Positions 22,034-35,498 of a stretch of 64,000 nucleotides of DNA are shown here, piece after piece. The stretch spans positions 19,552,952-19,616,951 of the forward strand of contig CM055311.2 in assembly GCA_029255685.2 (NCBI GenBank). Reading direction: 5' to 3'. The DNA is from Silene conica (taxonomy: Eukaryota; Streptophyta; Magnoliopsida; Caryophyllales; Caryophyllaceae). The notes beneath the pieces are model-generated. The model ran no database searches, was not told the DNA's origin, and saw nothing but the letters and a program-made list of their open reading frames with translations. Position numbers and translations under genes: made by a program. The first letter of the stretch is position 1, and the number at the start of each line of letters is the position of its first letter.

Positions 22034-24316
22034 TCTATATATAAGTATAAAAGAAGAACCGCTATACATCAGCATGGACACGTGTCACTTCCACGTTAAA
22101 AATTTTCCCGCTCAAATCTTAATATACTAAAATTATACTGCGTATCTTTTACTTGAGTAATATGTATAGGTAGAATATCTTCTTAAAAAAATTTTCTACC
22201 ATGTTTATATTACATTAAAAACTTACCCAAGTTAGCCTCTTATTATATTTTTTATTTGGCAATATTTTCGTATACAAATTTTTGTTCATCTTTACTCACA
22301 TGGAGATTTATATTTAAAATTTTATATACTCATAACATTAATAATCAATTTCATTAATTTGTAAAGTTGCACGGGAATATATTTTGTTAACATTTCATCT
22401 ATAAATTTTTCTCAAATAAGTATTACATAGTAGCATTTAAAGGATATATATTCTATAAAATGAACAACAAAAGAAATTTTGTATAGTAAAATTAAGAGTA
22501 TTTGTTCGTATATATTTTAAATTGTATTACATCTTAATTATATATTTTAAATTATGTTGCCTGACTGATAAAATATATTTGACATTATATTAAAAGTCCA
22601 TATATTTAACATTATATTAAGAGTATTTGTTCGTATTAATGTATATGGACTCTTAATATAATTATTAAGAAATGTTATAGAGCAAAGTTAAATATTTATA
22701 TCACACATTTAACATATTGCCTGAATGTTAAATATATGAATTCGTAATATAACTATTTATATATTTTATAAGAAATGTTATAGAGCAAATAAATTTAAAT
22801 ATTTAAATCACACATTTAAGATATTATAACCCAATTCTAATAAATACATATATCTTTGTAAAGACCAAATGATGCGTGCATATATAAATTAATTTGTAAA
22901 TTATATTATATCTCTCTCAAATTAGATTTATATTTAAAAATTTGTTTCACATCAAAGTATAGACTATTACACAATATATCGAATGGTAATTTAATTTTTC
23001 GTACTGTATGATATATTAAGGGCTGTTAAAATAATAATAGTTTTGCGTAAAAAGTATCGCATGTTACATAAAATATCAGATGACAATTGGCAAACACCAT
23101 GTTTTTTTGGTGACGAGGGAAACCGCAGCCGCTAGCCACCCGAGGGTGACAGACTCGAAGTCTATTTAGGACTGGACTTGGGCCAAGAATGCTCCACAAG
23201 ATTTTGCTCTTTGGGAGGCTTGAACTCGGGTCTACTGAGAATTTCACCCAAGTTTTAACCATTAGACTCCACCCTTGCAGGCCAAACACCATGTTTATTT
23301 AAAAAAAATAAGTTTAAAAATGTCAAAAATAAAAGCAGTAGGAAGATGACCTGCAATCCCAGATAGATAAGTAAATTAAGATAGTTATGAATAAACGTAG
23401 GGTTAATTTGTCCCCTACGCGGCTAGCCCATCACGATTATGTGCCCGTTTGGCCAGAGTTTTGTTTTGGACCCAGAATTAGGAATAGGTTTACAAGTAAA
23501 AAAGTGAATGTATGACGTACCAAACTCATCATGGCTATATAATATTATATCGTATTGACAATAACATAATTTTATGTGCTCTCAAAATCAATTAATTTAC
23601 GAGAACGGACATGGTTTATACATTTGTATTCCAGAATTTATGTATTCTATCTTGAGATGAAAGTTAAGGGACTTGAAGTAGTTATTTGATGGATGTATTA
23701 TCCATAGACCTATCAAATGGATCGGTCCAAAATATGGGTCGGCTCATACGGGTTATGGATCGATTTATGTTTAGAATATGGGTCAAGAAAAATTTCTAAC
23801 GTTTTTTTAATTAATTTTTTTTAAAAAAAAGTAAAAAATTTAAAAATAATATTTTAATCAAATTCAATTTACATTACTATTTTGTGAAAACTAATCATAA
23901 ATTTTCCCAACTTTTTAACTTTGGTGTAGTGTAGCTAATACATGCTACCCAACTAATAAAGTTCGTTCAAGACACGTACGTGTTAAGGGAGTATCTTGAA
24001 TGACGATATTGTTGTAATAAAAAAACAAAAACAAATAGATTATTTAAATATTTTGATTATTATAATGATTAGAAAGAATCATTTGCTCTAAACTATGAAA
24101 ATTAGCTAATTAGAAATGGAGTAAGTAATAATTCTTTTTAAATTTATAATTACATCCTACCATTCATTAAGGTTGATTTCAGAATACTTATTTCTATATA
24201 ATATCGTTTATATAAAAAGTTTTACATTTCGATTAATATAATGTTATAGTATACGGGTTTAAACTTAATTACAAATATTATTTACATATGCCCGTGCATT
24301 TTTGCACGAGTGCTAA
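22034..24316 (+). mobile_element. Helitron-like element inside hAT element 1
   Basis: The 5' end TCTATATATAAGTATAAAAG follows an A, and the 3' end carries a GCCCGTGCATTTTTGCACG hairpin followed by CTAA at 24313-24316. The interior is very AT-rich with no RepHel gene, so it is non-autonomous. The exact 3' border is uncertain because the expected T after CTRR is absent. A SINE lies inside at 23105-23282. Confidence 0.6.
23105..23282 (-). mobile_element. tRNA-derived SINE with target site duplication
   Basis: A 178-bp insertion is flanked by CAAACACCATGTTT at 23091-23104 and 23283-23296. On the minus strand it starts with a box A-like GGAGTCTAATGG and a box B-like GAGTTCAAGCC and ends in a short A run (plus-strand T run at 23105). 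These are the hallmarks of a SINE mobilised by a LINE. The 88-aa ORF crossing it is incidental. Confidence 0.85.
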
Positions 24317-24914
24317 AATAGTCTTATAATACATGTAAACAAAGTAGAAATAAAATCAATAATATTACAATTTAGAAAATTCATTTTCCATATAAGTTCG
24401 GTCCATGGTCGGTCCGCGGTCCATTCGGTTTGGTCCAGGACCGGACCAAAGACCATACTAGAGCAAATAGGTGGACCGTGGACCGGACCAAATAAAATTC
24501 GGTCCGGTCTGGTCTTTGGTCCGGACCACTGAATGAACACCCCTACATAAGAGCACCTGCGACGAGAGGATTATAAATTGTTAACAATGGTGGGCACCAT
24601 AGTTTACACCAAAATAAAAATAATCCCTCTCCCCGAGATTAAAACATCCTAACATTTTCCTAAAAAATCCCAAGATAATGAAATATAATGAATTAATTAA
24701 TGATCATTAGAGAAAATACTATATCAAAATAAAATAAAATAATGATATACTTCACATAACTTATATAAGATAAATTCCAACAATTTCAATTCACACAAAT
24801 AATAATAATAATAATAAGTGTACATTACAAGTGAATACAAGGGAGGATTTATGGGAAACTTCAAAGTACAAAAATGACATCGTCGTTTCTGACAGGAGAG
24901 ACTAAAATATAATA

Positions 24915-25174
24915 CTTCCTCCATTTTTATCCAAATACAAGATTTGTTTTATTCACGTTTGCCAACGCAAGTTTTGCGTGCTTCATATCTTTAACTACGT
25001 ATTTGTAAAAATTATAAAAGTTATATATTATCAATGTACTCGTAAAGACGAATTAAACAAGACCCCACATGAATATATTTTTTCTTACGTATTGAGAGAA
25101 AAATGAGATTGAAAGTTAATTGGTGAATAGTGTACAAAAAAGCAAATCTTGTATTTGGATAAAAATGGAGGAAG
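24915..25174. mobile_element. Stowaway MITE (Tc1/mariner)
   Basis: The 260-bp element has ends CTTCCTCCATTTTTATCCAA and the exact inverted copy, together forming 32-bp terminal repeats, flanked by TA at 24913-24914 and 25175-25176. The termini resemble the left flank of the mariner pseudogene near 53207, a likely source of its transposase family. Confidence 0.92.
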
Positions 25175-25863
25175 TATTTGTTATCACAACGATCAGAAAG
25201 TTAGACTTATTCAGGTAAATTCATCGAATATAGTGTAACCCAGTACATAGTACGATATTGTCATAATCTTTGCAATCTATTAATGAAAAAAAATTGTACT
25301 TAATTTAGTATTTTATTAAGTTGATAGAGAATCATTTAAACATAGAATTAAGTTTAGCAAGATACACAAAGATTTAGAGACATAAACACATGGAAACAAT
25401 AAACAAAACATATACTACAAGTTAAATTTAATCATATTATTGTAATGACAATCACAACTCCCACTATAACTTGTACTTACAAACCTTAACACAAGCCTGA
25501 TAAGGACAAGTAAGAGCACCTTGTTGTGTTAAATAAGAAAGAGACTGTCTTCTGAAATTGACTAATTATGGTAATTAACCACGTAATCAAGTTTAAGAAA
25601 ATGCTTAATATGGAAACTAGAGTTAAAAGGGTGGCTTAGTACAGAGCACCCTAACATGGTATGTTTGCCATGAGAAATGGAACTTCAAAGTACAGCCTAG
25701 ATATTCTGATCACAGCTTTATTAGCATGGATATATGATTTTCATTATCAATATATTTTGGGAATGCTAATTTGGTTTTTTTAACATATTACTGCCAGATG
25801 ATTTGTTGAACACATATTATAAAAGTACTTGATTTATGTGCGCTCTCATTAAAAACAAAAAAA
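25175..25863. other. AT-rich spacer
   Basis: No open frame, RNA gene or transposon terminus is recognisable in this stretch. Confidence 0.5.
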
Positions 25864-26519
25864 CTCCCTCCATTCAACTCCAGAGTTATATAAAAGTCCA
25901 TTACTTCTCAACGATTCGGATTAAATCTGAGATCGGACGGTTATAGATTTATATGGAAATAAGAAGGTAAATGAAAAGGATTGAAATCCACTTTACCACT
26001 TTACCTTTTCACATTTGTCAACGCGTATTTTAAGCGGTAAATATCGTTAACTATCTATCTGTGAAAATTATAAAAGTTAGATATTTTTAATGTTCTCGTA
26101 AAGACGAATCAAACAAAATATGCTTTGAGCGGAAATCGAAATTTAATGCTTACTTGCGAATAATGTGTAAAAATGAAAGTGGTAAAGTGAATTTAAATGG
26201 AGAAAGTACAATATAATAATGTTTGTTGGAGTAAATGGAGAGAAGAGAAATGGAGAAGACCCATTTTGTCAACTCCACACTAACACTTTTTTATTTTTGT
26301 ACACTATTCATAGGTAAACATTTAACTTTAACTTTTATCAAAAAGTAAATAATTTTTTTTTCATGCGGGATATTATTGGATTCGTCTTTACGAGACATTA
26401 AAATTATCTAACTTTTATAATTCTTGCAAATACTCTATAGCTAACGATATTTAGCGTGCAAAACATACGTTGACAAACGTGAAAAAACATAATGGTAGTA
26501 TGGAGTTGAATGGAGGGAG
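25864..26519. mobile_element. Stowaway-type MITE, probably a compound of two copies
   Basis: The outer ends CTCCCTCCATTCAACTCCA and TGGAGTTGAATGGAGGGAG are inverted repeats. The interior holds two Stowaway-like bodies in opposite orientation. Each has the CTCGTAAAGACGAAT block (about 26096-26112 and, inverted, 26374-26392) also found at 25045 in the neighbouring MITE. Flanking TA is not preserved, so the border call is moderate. Confidence 0.6.
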
Positions 26520-26635
26520 AATCGAATAGGTACTTGTAAAAGTTTTAAGGTGTAACATCTCACAATTTTTAAGGCGTGTTTGATGTTTATTGTATAAACA
26601 ATTTTTAAGTGACAAACATTTCTAGTGAGTAGGCA

Positions 26636-27269
26636 CTAGTTTTTTACCCGTGTAAAATTGCACGGTTATATCGTAGCTGATTTTTTTGGCAGTCTATCAT
26701 TGTCACCTTTTCGAAAACGGAATGTCGGCTAATTGTTTGTATAGTTGCCGGAATTTTTCTCCAAGTTAATTCTCAGTGATAATTGGTCAATTGAAAAAAT
26801 TATTGAAATTATTTTTTGGAAATTCTTTTCTATTGTTACATTATTTTTGTCAACATTTTTAAACATTAAATTTTACAATTTAATCGTTATATTTCACAAT
26901 TTAACTATTTTTAAATTTTTATAATTAGAATTATTTAATTAAGTAATTTAATTTTATAATATTGTTAATAAAGTTCCTATTTTATTAAGATTAATGCAAC
27001 AATTCAAAAATTGATTACGATTTTCGTAATATCAATGTTTATTTAACTATCTTTTTTTTGACATGATTGTTATTTTAATATATTCTTATTGGTTTTTTTT
27101 AATTTAGTACTCTCATAACAATTGTACTTATTTTTCTATAAATTGTTTGTATTTTTTTGTAATTTATTATAACTATGTGGAGTATTATTTACTATTTATT
27201 GTAATAATGATTAGTAGTCATAAATCATTATCAAATAGTTAGGAACGGATCGACGCCCGACGTTATATT
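26636..27269 (-). mobile_element. Helitron 3' end with AT-rich body, cut by E2
   Basis: A CTAG at 26636 after an A precedes a CCCGTGTAAAATTGCACGG hairpin, which reads as a minus-strand Helitron 3' end. The body continues rightward as AT-rich sequence until the E2 LTR begins at 27270. Its 5' end was not found beyond E2. Confidence 0.5.
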
Positions 27270-28509
27270 TGTTGGGAAATGTTTCCTCAACAATAGTGCG
27301 ATCACGTCAATGATAATCATCATTGTCAAAATCTTACGATAAGAATATGCAAGGGATGATCCGATATTATATATAGTCAACTGACCAACATTAATCGGTA
27401 ATGATTGGCTGACTAGAGTTTGACATTGCTGTCGTATGACGGTGGTGGTCAGTTGATTCCTTTAGGTCACACCTATAGGATAATCCCCTTAACATATACA
27501 TTGATCAATTGTATACGATATGATTGATCAAATTCCTTAAAATCGAATATCGAGAAATCAGAGGTTAAATCTTAATGTAAGATTTATATTTGAAATTGAA
27601 ATGTGTCGATTGTCAAATATTAATCGATATTTTTGAAATATCGAAATTAGAATATGAATGGTTCGTGGTTATAACAAACGTTGTGTATCGTATCGACGAT
27701 TATTATAATAACCATATATTGGGACGGTAATTACGAATTACTAAAATAATTTGTTAAATATGATTTAATTAATTTAGAAATATTATTTATGTGATAAATA
27801 TATTTTAAATTAATACAATTAAATTATGTCACATAGGATGTTACATATTAAACAATTGTACAAATTACATTTGTAAAATGAAGGTTCATTTTACAAAGTG
27901 TAAACCGTGTAAATGTGATGTTGTAAGATAATATTATGTGATAATTTATCTTATAAACACAATCATTTAGTTAGGTTTTGATGTGACCTAACCCTAAGCA
28001 CATGGGTAAGACAAAAGGAATAAAAACTCTTCCCCATACTACCCATGCACACGGCATCCCAACCCCAACACCCTCTATATATGTGATTCACTCACATATT
28101 CTTATTCTAGCCTAATGCTTAATATTTTCTAGTGTAAGAAAATAATTACAAAACCTCTAAAATTATATTAATACATAATATATTAATATACTATAATAGT
28201 TATAGTATTTAATTTTCTAATTAGATTAGAATTCGTTTTAAGGTAAAACCGTTTTTGTTCACCTAGTCCGTGTTAATCTCGGTTGGTTAAGGGTAAGTCT
28301 TGGGTGCAATTTGAAGGAGGCAATCGACGTTGGTTGCTCCGTGGAGGATCGTCCTTAGCTTTTTTGGACCGATTGTAAGGATTATTTTCTTTATATTTCC
28401 GCAACTTTTATAGCATGCATAAGATCTAAATTAATTAATGAGTTAATTTCGTTTTTATAATTAGTAAGACTAATTTTATGGTTAAGTTAGTATGACCTAC
28501 TTTCCATCA
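27270..28509 (+). repeat. E2 5' LTR
   Basis: The LTR begins TGTTGGGAAATGTTTCC and ends CTTTCCATCA. It shares its first ~330 bp and last ~250 bp well with E1 and E3 while the middle has drifted. A CTATATATG stretch at 28075 is a possible TATA box. Confidence 0.9.
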
Positions 28510-28511
28510 AG

Positions 28512-28523
28512 TGGTATCAGAGC
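28512..28523 (+). other. E2 primer binding site (initiator tRNA-Met)
   Basis: TGGTATCAGAGC begins two bases after the LTR end, identical to that of E1. Confidence 0.92.
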
Positions 28524-30978
28524 ATACGGTTGTTTGCATGCAACTCGATTTTACGATTTTTGCGAGTAATGTGATTAAAATTAAAAAAACGTAAATAATT
28601 AGTACATATATGATATGCACGAAATTATTAATGCATGTATACTTTATGGTCTTAAAAATAAAGTCATTATGAATGATTTATGGAATTATATTTTTCAATC
28701 TTATAATTAAATTGTTAATTTGTGCTTATAATTGGTTAAATATGTTTTATTTGTGGAAAAATAGTAATTTAAACTTTCGGGCCGAGATTTTTATATATGT
28801 TCTCACATGCATTTAACATATTATGAATAAATAATTTTCGAAATTATTTGAGTTTTATGCATGGTTTATGAAATTTAATCGTTAAATTGTCATAAAATGA
28901 GTGAAAAATGGGTTTATATAGTTAGATTATGAATTTAGCTACGAATTGTTTTGTAGATGTCACATGCAATATTTAAAATGTATATTAAACTTTCCAGAAA
29001 TTTTTCTTTTATATTGCATGAATATTGATTTTTATTGTAAAAATCGAGATATTAGTGACATAAATTCAAATTATATAGTTTGGGTTTGAATTTGGCCATG
29101 AAAATTTTATACAGTGTCATATATATTATTGCTAGCATGCATGTAATTTTTGAGATTTTTCTTTCAAATTTTGCATGAGAAATGATTTTAATTGTTAAAA
29201 TCATGTAATATATGGCATATTTTATGAAAGATAGTAAAAGTTGCTAAAATGGCCGGAAAAATTAACCAATATTAGTCATATTTGATATGTTCATCATCAC
29301 ATTTTTCTTGGGTGCCAAAGGTTTCTGGATTTTTGATTTTTAATTTTTAAAAGTTAAAGTTAAAAATTGAAATTGTAAGAGTCACAAATGATTATTTCGG
29401 TTCTTGAACAGTGTTTATCTGATTTTTTCTGTCCATTTAAGTCCTTTGAGTGTCTTGGAATATGTAAAATTTTATTAGTATTTTATTGCATTATTTTTAA
29501 GGTAATTTTGAATTTCCGTTTAAATATGCATGTTTATACGTATTATTTCGAAATAAATAGTTTATTTCGGTAATATTAATGTTTTTAAGATCTGAAATTT
29601 TAAGAAAATTTTCAGAATGTTCAAAATTTGAATTTTGAATTTTCGAAATATTTTATGACTCAATTGTTTTTTATATTGTTTGACCCGTAAAACCTATAAT
29701 AACCCGAACAATATTATAATTAATAAGTTAAATCATGTTCAAAATTTGAGTAAGACTAAATTTTGAAACCTAAATGTGTTAGGATGTTTAACTTAATCGT
29801 GAATAGTGATTCACATAGTGTTAAGTGATTTTAAAATGTTAAAATCATGCTATTCCATAAAACCGTGTTATTATGATAACAATATTTAAATTGTGTTTAA
29901 ATAGGACGATTTGGCTTAGACTTTGCATATTAATAAACATTGCATATTTATTTAATTATTTATGAATGTCATAATTTAATTTGCGTAATTTGGAATTATG
30001 TATTTTACTTAGTATGACCTTAGATTTTTAATCGGTATTTCCCGTAATGTAAGGGGTTATCGATTCCGTTGTAATTTAATGTGATCTCGTATCACTTTAT
30101 TTTATTGCTTTATTTTATTTTATAATGTATAAAATAGATAGAAAATTTGTAATTATTGTAATTCCGGAGATCCTTGAAGACGGTGCCTTTTTGGAAAGGA
30201 GCTCCGACCAAGACGGAGTTTGCCTTGGATTGCGTGCTGCGTGTGAAGTTCAAGGAACCAAGGTGTTGGTTTCCGAATTTGTATTTTACATTTAATTTTA
30301 TATTTTAGGAAGCCAATACTAGGATTTATTTATGCTTTTATGTTTTATGCTTTTATTTATGCTTTATATGCTTGCATGCATAGCCAAATCGTCATTCCAA
30401 ATCATGCATTTTCATCGAATTTATCGACCGTGTCAATTAATTTATCGATAATTCACCGACTTAGTTCACTTATAGGAGATAGATAATAAATTGACAAGAT
30501 CACTTACGTTATTCAAAATCAAGACATAGCCTTACCAAAAAGTAAAGAACCCACGAAGTACTTTCTTCATAAGGGAGTGGGCTCGGCTAAACCGGGGTGC
30601 TATCTTATTACGTTGGAGAAGTGGGGTAATATGATTACAATCTCAAAATTTGGTCGATGTCGACAAAGGTATTCGAGCCACCGTAGTGGTAATAAGTTCG
30701 GGCTATAGATAAGAATTAATGTAATTTTATCGACCGGAGTTCTAAAGGTAGAATCGATTAAAGAGTTAATCCACCGAATTATATTAATGAGGGATGTATC
30801 GGCTAAACCGTGCCCAAGATAGTATATATTTGGATCTCGGAATCATTTACTTAATTGGGTAAGAGATCATTAAGTAGATGTTTAACTTGTTTAAAATTTA
30901 CAAGTTTAATTAATAAAACGATAATTGTGTTTTAATTCCTTTATTTTATTTGTAGTTCATTTTCAACAACAATCATCA
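28524..30978 (+). other. E2 untranslated leader
   Basis: About 2.45 kb of AT-rich leader is homologous to that of E1 and E3, with the same conserved blocks near 30045 and 30164. The 61-aa ORF at 29388 is not conserved. Confidence 0.55.
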
Positions 30979-31803
30979 ATGGCTAATAACGCTCCACCTC
31001 TCACGAACGTATCATGGCTTCGATCATTCATGGATCGATGCAAGCTTGAGAAGCATGACACCAATTTTAAGGATTGGGACGCCCAATTGGTTTTGGCCGC
31101 GGAAGATGACGATAAGACTCGTTACCTTACCATAGCCGCTCCTCCCACTCCCGCCGCTCATGCATCGGAGGCGACTCGTGAGGCCTATCAGACCTACATG
31201 AAAGAGTCGCATGCTCTTAAGAACGTGCTTATGTTCTCAATGGAGCCGGATCTCCAAAGGAGAATGATTAAGCTGGCCACGGCTAATGAGATTTACACTA
31301 GAGTTGCGACCATGTTTTCACAAGCTCCTAGGGTAATCCAATATGAGGCGGCCTCCGCCTTCTTTGATTTGACCTTCAAGGAAGGTCAAAGGATTAGTCC
31401 TCATGTGCTCAAAATGGTTGAGCTAGCCGAAACCTTGAAGCTACAAGGGGTGAATGTTCCCGACTCTCTAATTATTGACAGAATTCTTCATTCCCTAAAC
31501 AAAGTGAAAACGTATGCACAGTTCCGGGTGAACTTTAACATGCGTTTTCAAGATACCTCTTTGGACGAATTGCATAAGATGCTCGTCCAAGCGGAAAGGG
31601 ATATGGGACTTAATGATAGTTCCACGAAGGATGTGCTCAACATCGAGAAGAAGAGCAAGGGAAAGTTTAAGCGGAAGGCTAACAAGGGCAAAAATGCCAA
31701 AGCCTTCAAGCCCACATCTCCTAAAGAGAAGACGTTTTCGAAAGGTCTTCTTCTTCGTCTTCAAAGGTTGAAGACAAGTGTCATTATTGCACTAAGATGG
31801 GGC
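30979..31803 (+). pseudogene. gag: E2 gag, N-terminal part, frameshifted and split by E3
   Basis: The ATG at 30979 gives MANNAPPLTNVSWLRSF, matching E1 and E3 in position after the leader; the upstream in-frame ATG at 30925 belongs to the leader. The gag domain is intact through a Lys-rich hinge. A small indel near 31745 then puts the Ser-rich linker and the zinc knuckle in another frame. E3 entered after codon ATG-GGG of the knuckle; removing E3 and one GGGGC copy rejoins it to 40081, giving CHYCTKMGHWKRNC. Confidence 0.82.
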
Positions 31804-33036
31804 TGTTGGGAAATGTGTCCTCAACAATAGTGCGATTACATAATTAAATCTCATGACGAGAATGCGCAAGGGATGATACGAATTATTAGTCAACTGACCA
31901 ACATTAATCGGTAATGATTGGCTAGCTAGAGTTTGACATTACTGTCGTATGACGGTGATGGTCAGTTGATCCCTTTAGGTCACACCTTTAGGACAATTCC
32001 CTTAATTGATAAAGTGATCAAATGTATATTGATACGATTTGATCATATTCCTTAAACTCGTATATCGAGAAATCAGAGGTTAAATCTTATTGTAAGATTT
32101 ATGTTTAAAATTGAAACGTGTCAATTATTAAACTATAAACGATATTTTAAAATATCGAAATTGGAATGAATCGGGTTGATAATTATTACAAGTGTTGTAC
32201 ATCGTATTGACGATTATTGTAACGACCATTTTATAAGTAATTACGAATTACTAATTGTTAAACTTTATATATTTAATTTACTAATGATGTTTATTTGATA
32301 AATATGCATTTTAAATTAAATACAATTGTTTTATAAATGTGACATAATGTATGTCACACATGATTATACAATTGTATAAAATAACAATTGATAAAATGGA
32401 AGTCCATTTTATCTTATGAGATAAGTGCACCGGTTTTTATGGGTGGATGTTTAAGGGATTGTATTATGTTTTTGCATGGGAGACAATCACTAAACATGCC
32501 TTAAATATGCAACATGGAGAATATAATCTAGAGCCACCCTATGAGCATGGGTAAGGCAAAAAGCTCTCTTTTGTGCTTCCCATAGCCGTGCTCCCTTATA
32601 CCCACCACCACACTTATGTGAAAGGTTAACATCAAAATTCATTCCAATCCTAAGTTAGTTTTTCTAGTGTGAGAAAGCTAATAAACCCTCTCTAATGTTA
32701 TAAGATAATATATACATACTATTTGTAGTATTCAAATAATATTCTAATAAGAGAGATTAGAATAATTTAAGGAAAACCGGTTTTGTAACTAGCTTGTTCA
32801 AGTCTCGGTTGATTGAGGGATTGTCTTGGTGCATCCAAATGAGGTATTCTATTTTGGGTACTTGGAGGATCATCCTTGCTAAACATTTGGACCGTGTGTA
32901 AGGGTTCAAATACTCTCCTTATTTCCGCATTATTAGCATGCATAAGATCGTTTTAACATGTAAATTAATATGTTAATTAAAAGATTATGTTAGTATGACT
33001 AAATATTAGTTTATGAGCAACTAATAAAACCCAACA
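31804..33036 (+). repeat. E3 5' LTR
   Basis: The 1233-bp LTR begins TGTTGGGAAATG and ends AAACCCAACA. Confidence 0.95.
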
Positions 33037-33038
33037 AT

Positions 33039-33050
33039 TGGTATCAGAGC
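33039..33050 (+). other. E3 primer binding site (initiator tRNA-Met)
   Basis: TGGTATCAGAGC lies two bases downstream of the LTR. Confidence 0.92.
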
Positions 33051-35498
33051 AATAGGTTGTTTGCATGCTTTCCGTTTACGTTTTTACGGAGTTATAAAGA
33101 TAACATAAATAAAACTTGAAATTTTCGTTTGATATAAGATATGTACGAAATAAATTTGGCATGAATACCTACTGTTTTCTAAAATGTTTTAGAATAATCG
33201 GAATAATTTTTGCATGAATATTGACTTATGGTATATTAAATCTCGGTTTATATAAAGTTTTAATGGTTAAAATCGTTTATTTTGGGAAAAATAGCAAAAA
33301 TCATCTTTTGGCCGAGATTTTTCAGTATGTTATCACATGTATTTTCTATAATATGAATATGAATTTTCGTAAATTATGGACTTATAAATCGTGTGATATG
33401 AACTTTAAGTGTTAAAATGCAATAAGATGAATAAAAATGGGTTAAAATAGTTATATTATGAATTTGACTATAAAATTTTATGAGGATGTCACATGCAATA
33501 TTTAAAATTTATGTTGAATTTTCCAGAAATTTATCTCAAATATTGCAATATTATAGATTTTTAATGTAAAAATCGGGTAATTAGTGACATAATTTCGACT
33601 TTAATAGTTTAAGTTGGAATTTGGCCATAAAAATTTAACACGATGTCATATATATTATTTCCAGCATGTATAAAGTTTTCGAGAATTTTATCTTATTTTA
33701 TGCTTGAGAAATAATTTTAAGGGTTAAAATCGTACGATATATGACGTAAATCGTTAAAATTTGCAAATGTTGTTAAAATGGCCGAAAAATGTAACCCAAA
33801 TTAGTCATATATGATATGTTCATCTTGGAAATTATCTTGGGAGCCAAAAGTTTCAGATTTGATTTGATTTTATTTTATTTTAATTTGTTAAAAGTAGCAT
33901 TTAAAATTAAATAAAAGGAGTCATGCATTTAAATTTCGGCTCTTGGGCAGTGCACCATTTAAATTTCTGTCCATTTTGTGTTCTTAAAGTGTTTTGGAAT
34001 GTGTAAAAAAAAAAAAATTTTATTAGTATTATATTTGCATTTATGGAATTAATTATTGAATTTTCCGACTTAAAATGCTCGTTTTACGTGTTATTTTCGA
34101 AATAATGTTAAAACCGTATAAATACTAATATTTTAAGATTCTGAAAATTTTAAGAACATTCTGGATTTTTCAAAATTTGAATTTTGAATTTTCGAAATTT
34201 TTATGACTCTTTTGGATTTTTATATTATTTTTCCCGTAAAACCGAGTAATACCGATCAATATTGATATATATTAAGTTAAGTCATGTTCAAAGTTTGAGT
34301 AAGACTAAATTTTGAATCCTATAAGAGTTGGGATGATTAACTTAAGGATGAAAACCGTTTCATATAATGCATAGTGTTGTTAACCGTTAAAACACGCGAT
34401 TCCATAAACCGAGGTTTGCGATAACTATTTAAATAAGTGTTTTAAATAGGACGATTTGGCTTAGGGTTTGCATGTTAATTCATATTTAAATAAGCATTGC
34501 ATATTTTATTATGAATGTCATGATTTATTTTACGTAATTTTGGGAATTATGTAATTTACTTAGTATGGCCCTAGTTTTTTAAATCGGTATTTCCCGTAAT
34601 GTAAGGGGTTACCGATTCGGTTGTAATTTTGTGATCTCGTATCACCCAATTGTATTTTTCTATTTTATAATGTATAAAGTAGACTAGAAAAGTTGTAATA
34701 TTTGTAAAATCCGGAGTTCCTTGAAGACGGTGCCATTCGGAAAGGAGTTCCGACAAGACGGTGTTTACCTCGAAGTGTGTGCCGCGTGAAGTTCAAGGGA
34801 CCAAAGGAGTTGGTTTCCGAATTTGTACTTTTATTATTTCTTTTCTAGGAAAGGCCATACTAGGGTTTATTTTATGCTTTCTTTTTGCTTTTATATGTTT
34901 GCATGCATAGCCAAATCGTCATACATCGTATCATGCATGTTTCGACCTAGTCGACCTAGTCTTTTTATTTTATCGATAATTCACCGACTTAGTTCACTTA
35001 AACGGAGATAGATAATAATTTGACTAGATCTCTTACAAATAAATATTGAGACTTAGCCTTACCAAAAAGTACGGACCCATGAATCCCTTCTTCACAAGGA
35101 CGTAGGCTCGGCTACACCGGGGTACTAAAATTGTCACGTTGGATAAGTGGGGTAATAAGATTACACCTTGAAATTTGGTTGATCTCAACGAAAGTATTCG
35201 TAACCGTAGTTGCAATAAGTTCGGGCTAAAGATAATTTTAAGAAAATTGTCGACCGAGAGTTCTAAAGAGTAGAACCGATTAAAGAGTTAATCCACCAAA
35301 TTATACCAATACGGGTTGAATCGGCTACACCGTGCCCGGATTAGTATGGGTTTGGGTCTCGGGATTGTTTACTTAATTGGGTAAGAGATCATTAAGTAAA
35401 TATATAACTAAACTTGTTAAAAGTTATAGTTTAAATTATGAATTTAAAAATGATGTTGTTTTTCCTTTTATTATTGTAGTCTAATTTTTCCATCATCA
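33051..35498 (+). other. E3 untranslated leader
   Basis: About 2.45 kb of AT-rich leader aligns throughout with 4587-7025 of E1. It contains an A13 run at about 34006 that E1 lacks. The small ORFs at 33221, 34571 (minus) and 34823 are not preserved in the other copies. Confidence 0.55.

Larger units (their letters stand above)
21761..24545. mobile_element. hAT-like non-autonomous element 1 (GGACCGG-rich), interrupted
   Basis: The ends are TAGGAGTGTTCATTGG and the inverted match ATGAACACCCCTA. They are flanked by CGTGAGAG (21753-21760) and CATAAGAG (24546-24553), an 8-bp duplication differing by two transitions. Both subterminal zones (21775-21925 and 24395-24530) are arrays of GGACCGGACC and its complement. 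The same family recurs at 50343-51352. About 500 bp is its own; the rest is an inserted Helitron. No transposase is present. Confidence 0.75.

Noticed and set aside
23026..23292. 88-aa minus-strand ORF
   Set aside because: It crosses the SINE and its target duplication, so it cannot be one ancestral gene.
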